Below, one piece after another: positions 6,165 to 6,219 of a stretch of DNA of 6,219 bases (positions within the stretch are counted from its first letter, which is position 1; each line of letters opens with the position of its first letter). The stretch is from positions 1-6,219 of the forward strand of contig JAJRZO010000284.1 of NCBI GenBank assembly GCA_024275215.1, in the 5' to 3' direction. The notes beneath the pieces are model-generated. The model was not told the origin of the DNA. It ran no database searches and saw only the letters and a program-made list of their open reading frames with translations. This stretch comes from Candidatus Zixiibacteriota bacterium. GTDB lineage: Bacteria; Zixibacteria; MSB-5A5; JAABVY01; JAHJOQ01. The position numbers were made by a program, and so were the translations under genes.

Positions 6165-6219
6165 CAGGTCTGGAGGGACTCGAACCCCCAGCCCCCGGTT
6201 TTGGAGACCGGTGCTCTAC
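6165..6219 (-). tRNA. tRNA-Trp(CCA), 5' end beyond window
   Basis: The visible 55 nt correspond to standard positions 19-73. The anticodon arm CCGGT–CTCCAAA–ACCGG has anticodon CCA at 6204-6202. A 5-nt variable loop GGGCT follows. The T arm is GGGGG–TTCGAGT–CCCTC with one G·U pair. The acceptor 3' strand is CAGACCT with discriminator G at 6165. The next bases are CTT, so CCA is not encoded and must be added by CCA-adding enzyme. The D-arm 3' strand GAGC is present; about 18 nt of the 5' side lie outside. It reads UGG codons as tryptophan and leads directly into secE. Confidence 0.95.

Overview
The window is a stretch of the conserved bacterial transcription–translation cluster, read entirely on the minus strand. 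In transcription order (right to left) it holds a partial tRNA-Trp, secE, nusG, rplK, rplA, rplJ, rplL and a 3'-truncated rpoB. All genes are co-oriented. The gaps are 17, 19, 9, 20, 39, 106 and 267 nt, so a single long operon entering from the right is the simplest reading. No convincing gene was found on the plus strand; apparent plus-strand reading frames are shadows of the real genes. I saw no mobile element, CRISPR array or insertion.

The organism is a bacterium with moderate GC by eye. The order tRNA-Trp–secE–nusG–L11–L1–L10–L12–rpoB is very widespread and does not fix the phylum. The RpoB wording (for example MPWRGYNFEDAV, and GKVTPKGETELSPEERLLRA followed by IFGEKAGDVRDASLKAPPG) reminds me of FCB-group or related candidate phyla such as Zixibacteria. 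That is an impression from memory, not a placement. The tRNA has no genomically encoded CCA.

Right end (5943-6219): tRNA-Trp (anticodon CCA), then SecE, the small essential subunit of the SecYEG translocon. Centre right (4951-5942): NusG, the elongation factor coupling RNA polymerase to ribosomes, tightly linked to L11. Centre (3189-4950): L11 and L1 (GTPase-associated centre and L1 stalk), then L10 and L7/L12, which form the L12 stalk. Left half (1-2921): the first 973 codons of the RNA polymerase beta subunit, uninterrupted. I translated it through to the window edge and found no stop or frameshift.

The proteins are conventional. What is less routine lies between the genes. A multi-segment hairpin fills the rplJ–rplL gap, and a perfect 10-bp hairpin follows the rplL stop. 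The 267-nt rplL–rpoB gap is rich in hairpins, and the TTG-initiated rpoB has part of its Shine-Dalgarno in a stem. A hairpin spans the rplA stop codon, in a junction too short for a classical L10 leader. L10 also has a long C-terminal tail suggestive of three L12 dimers. These are candidate control points for L12 and RNA polymerase dosage. I do not see evidence of an undescribed multi-gene system here.
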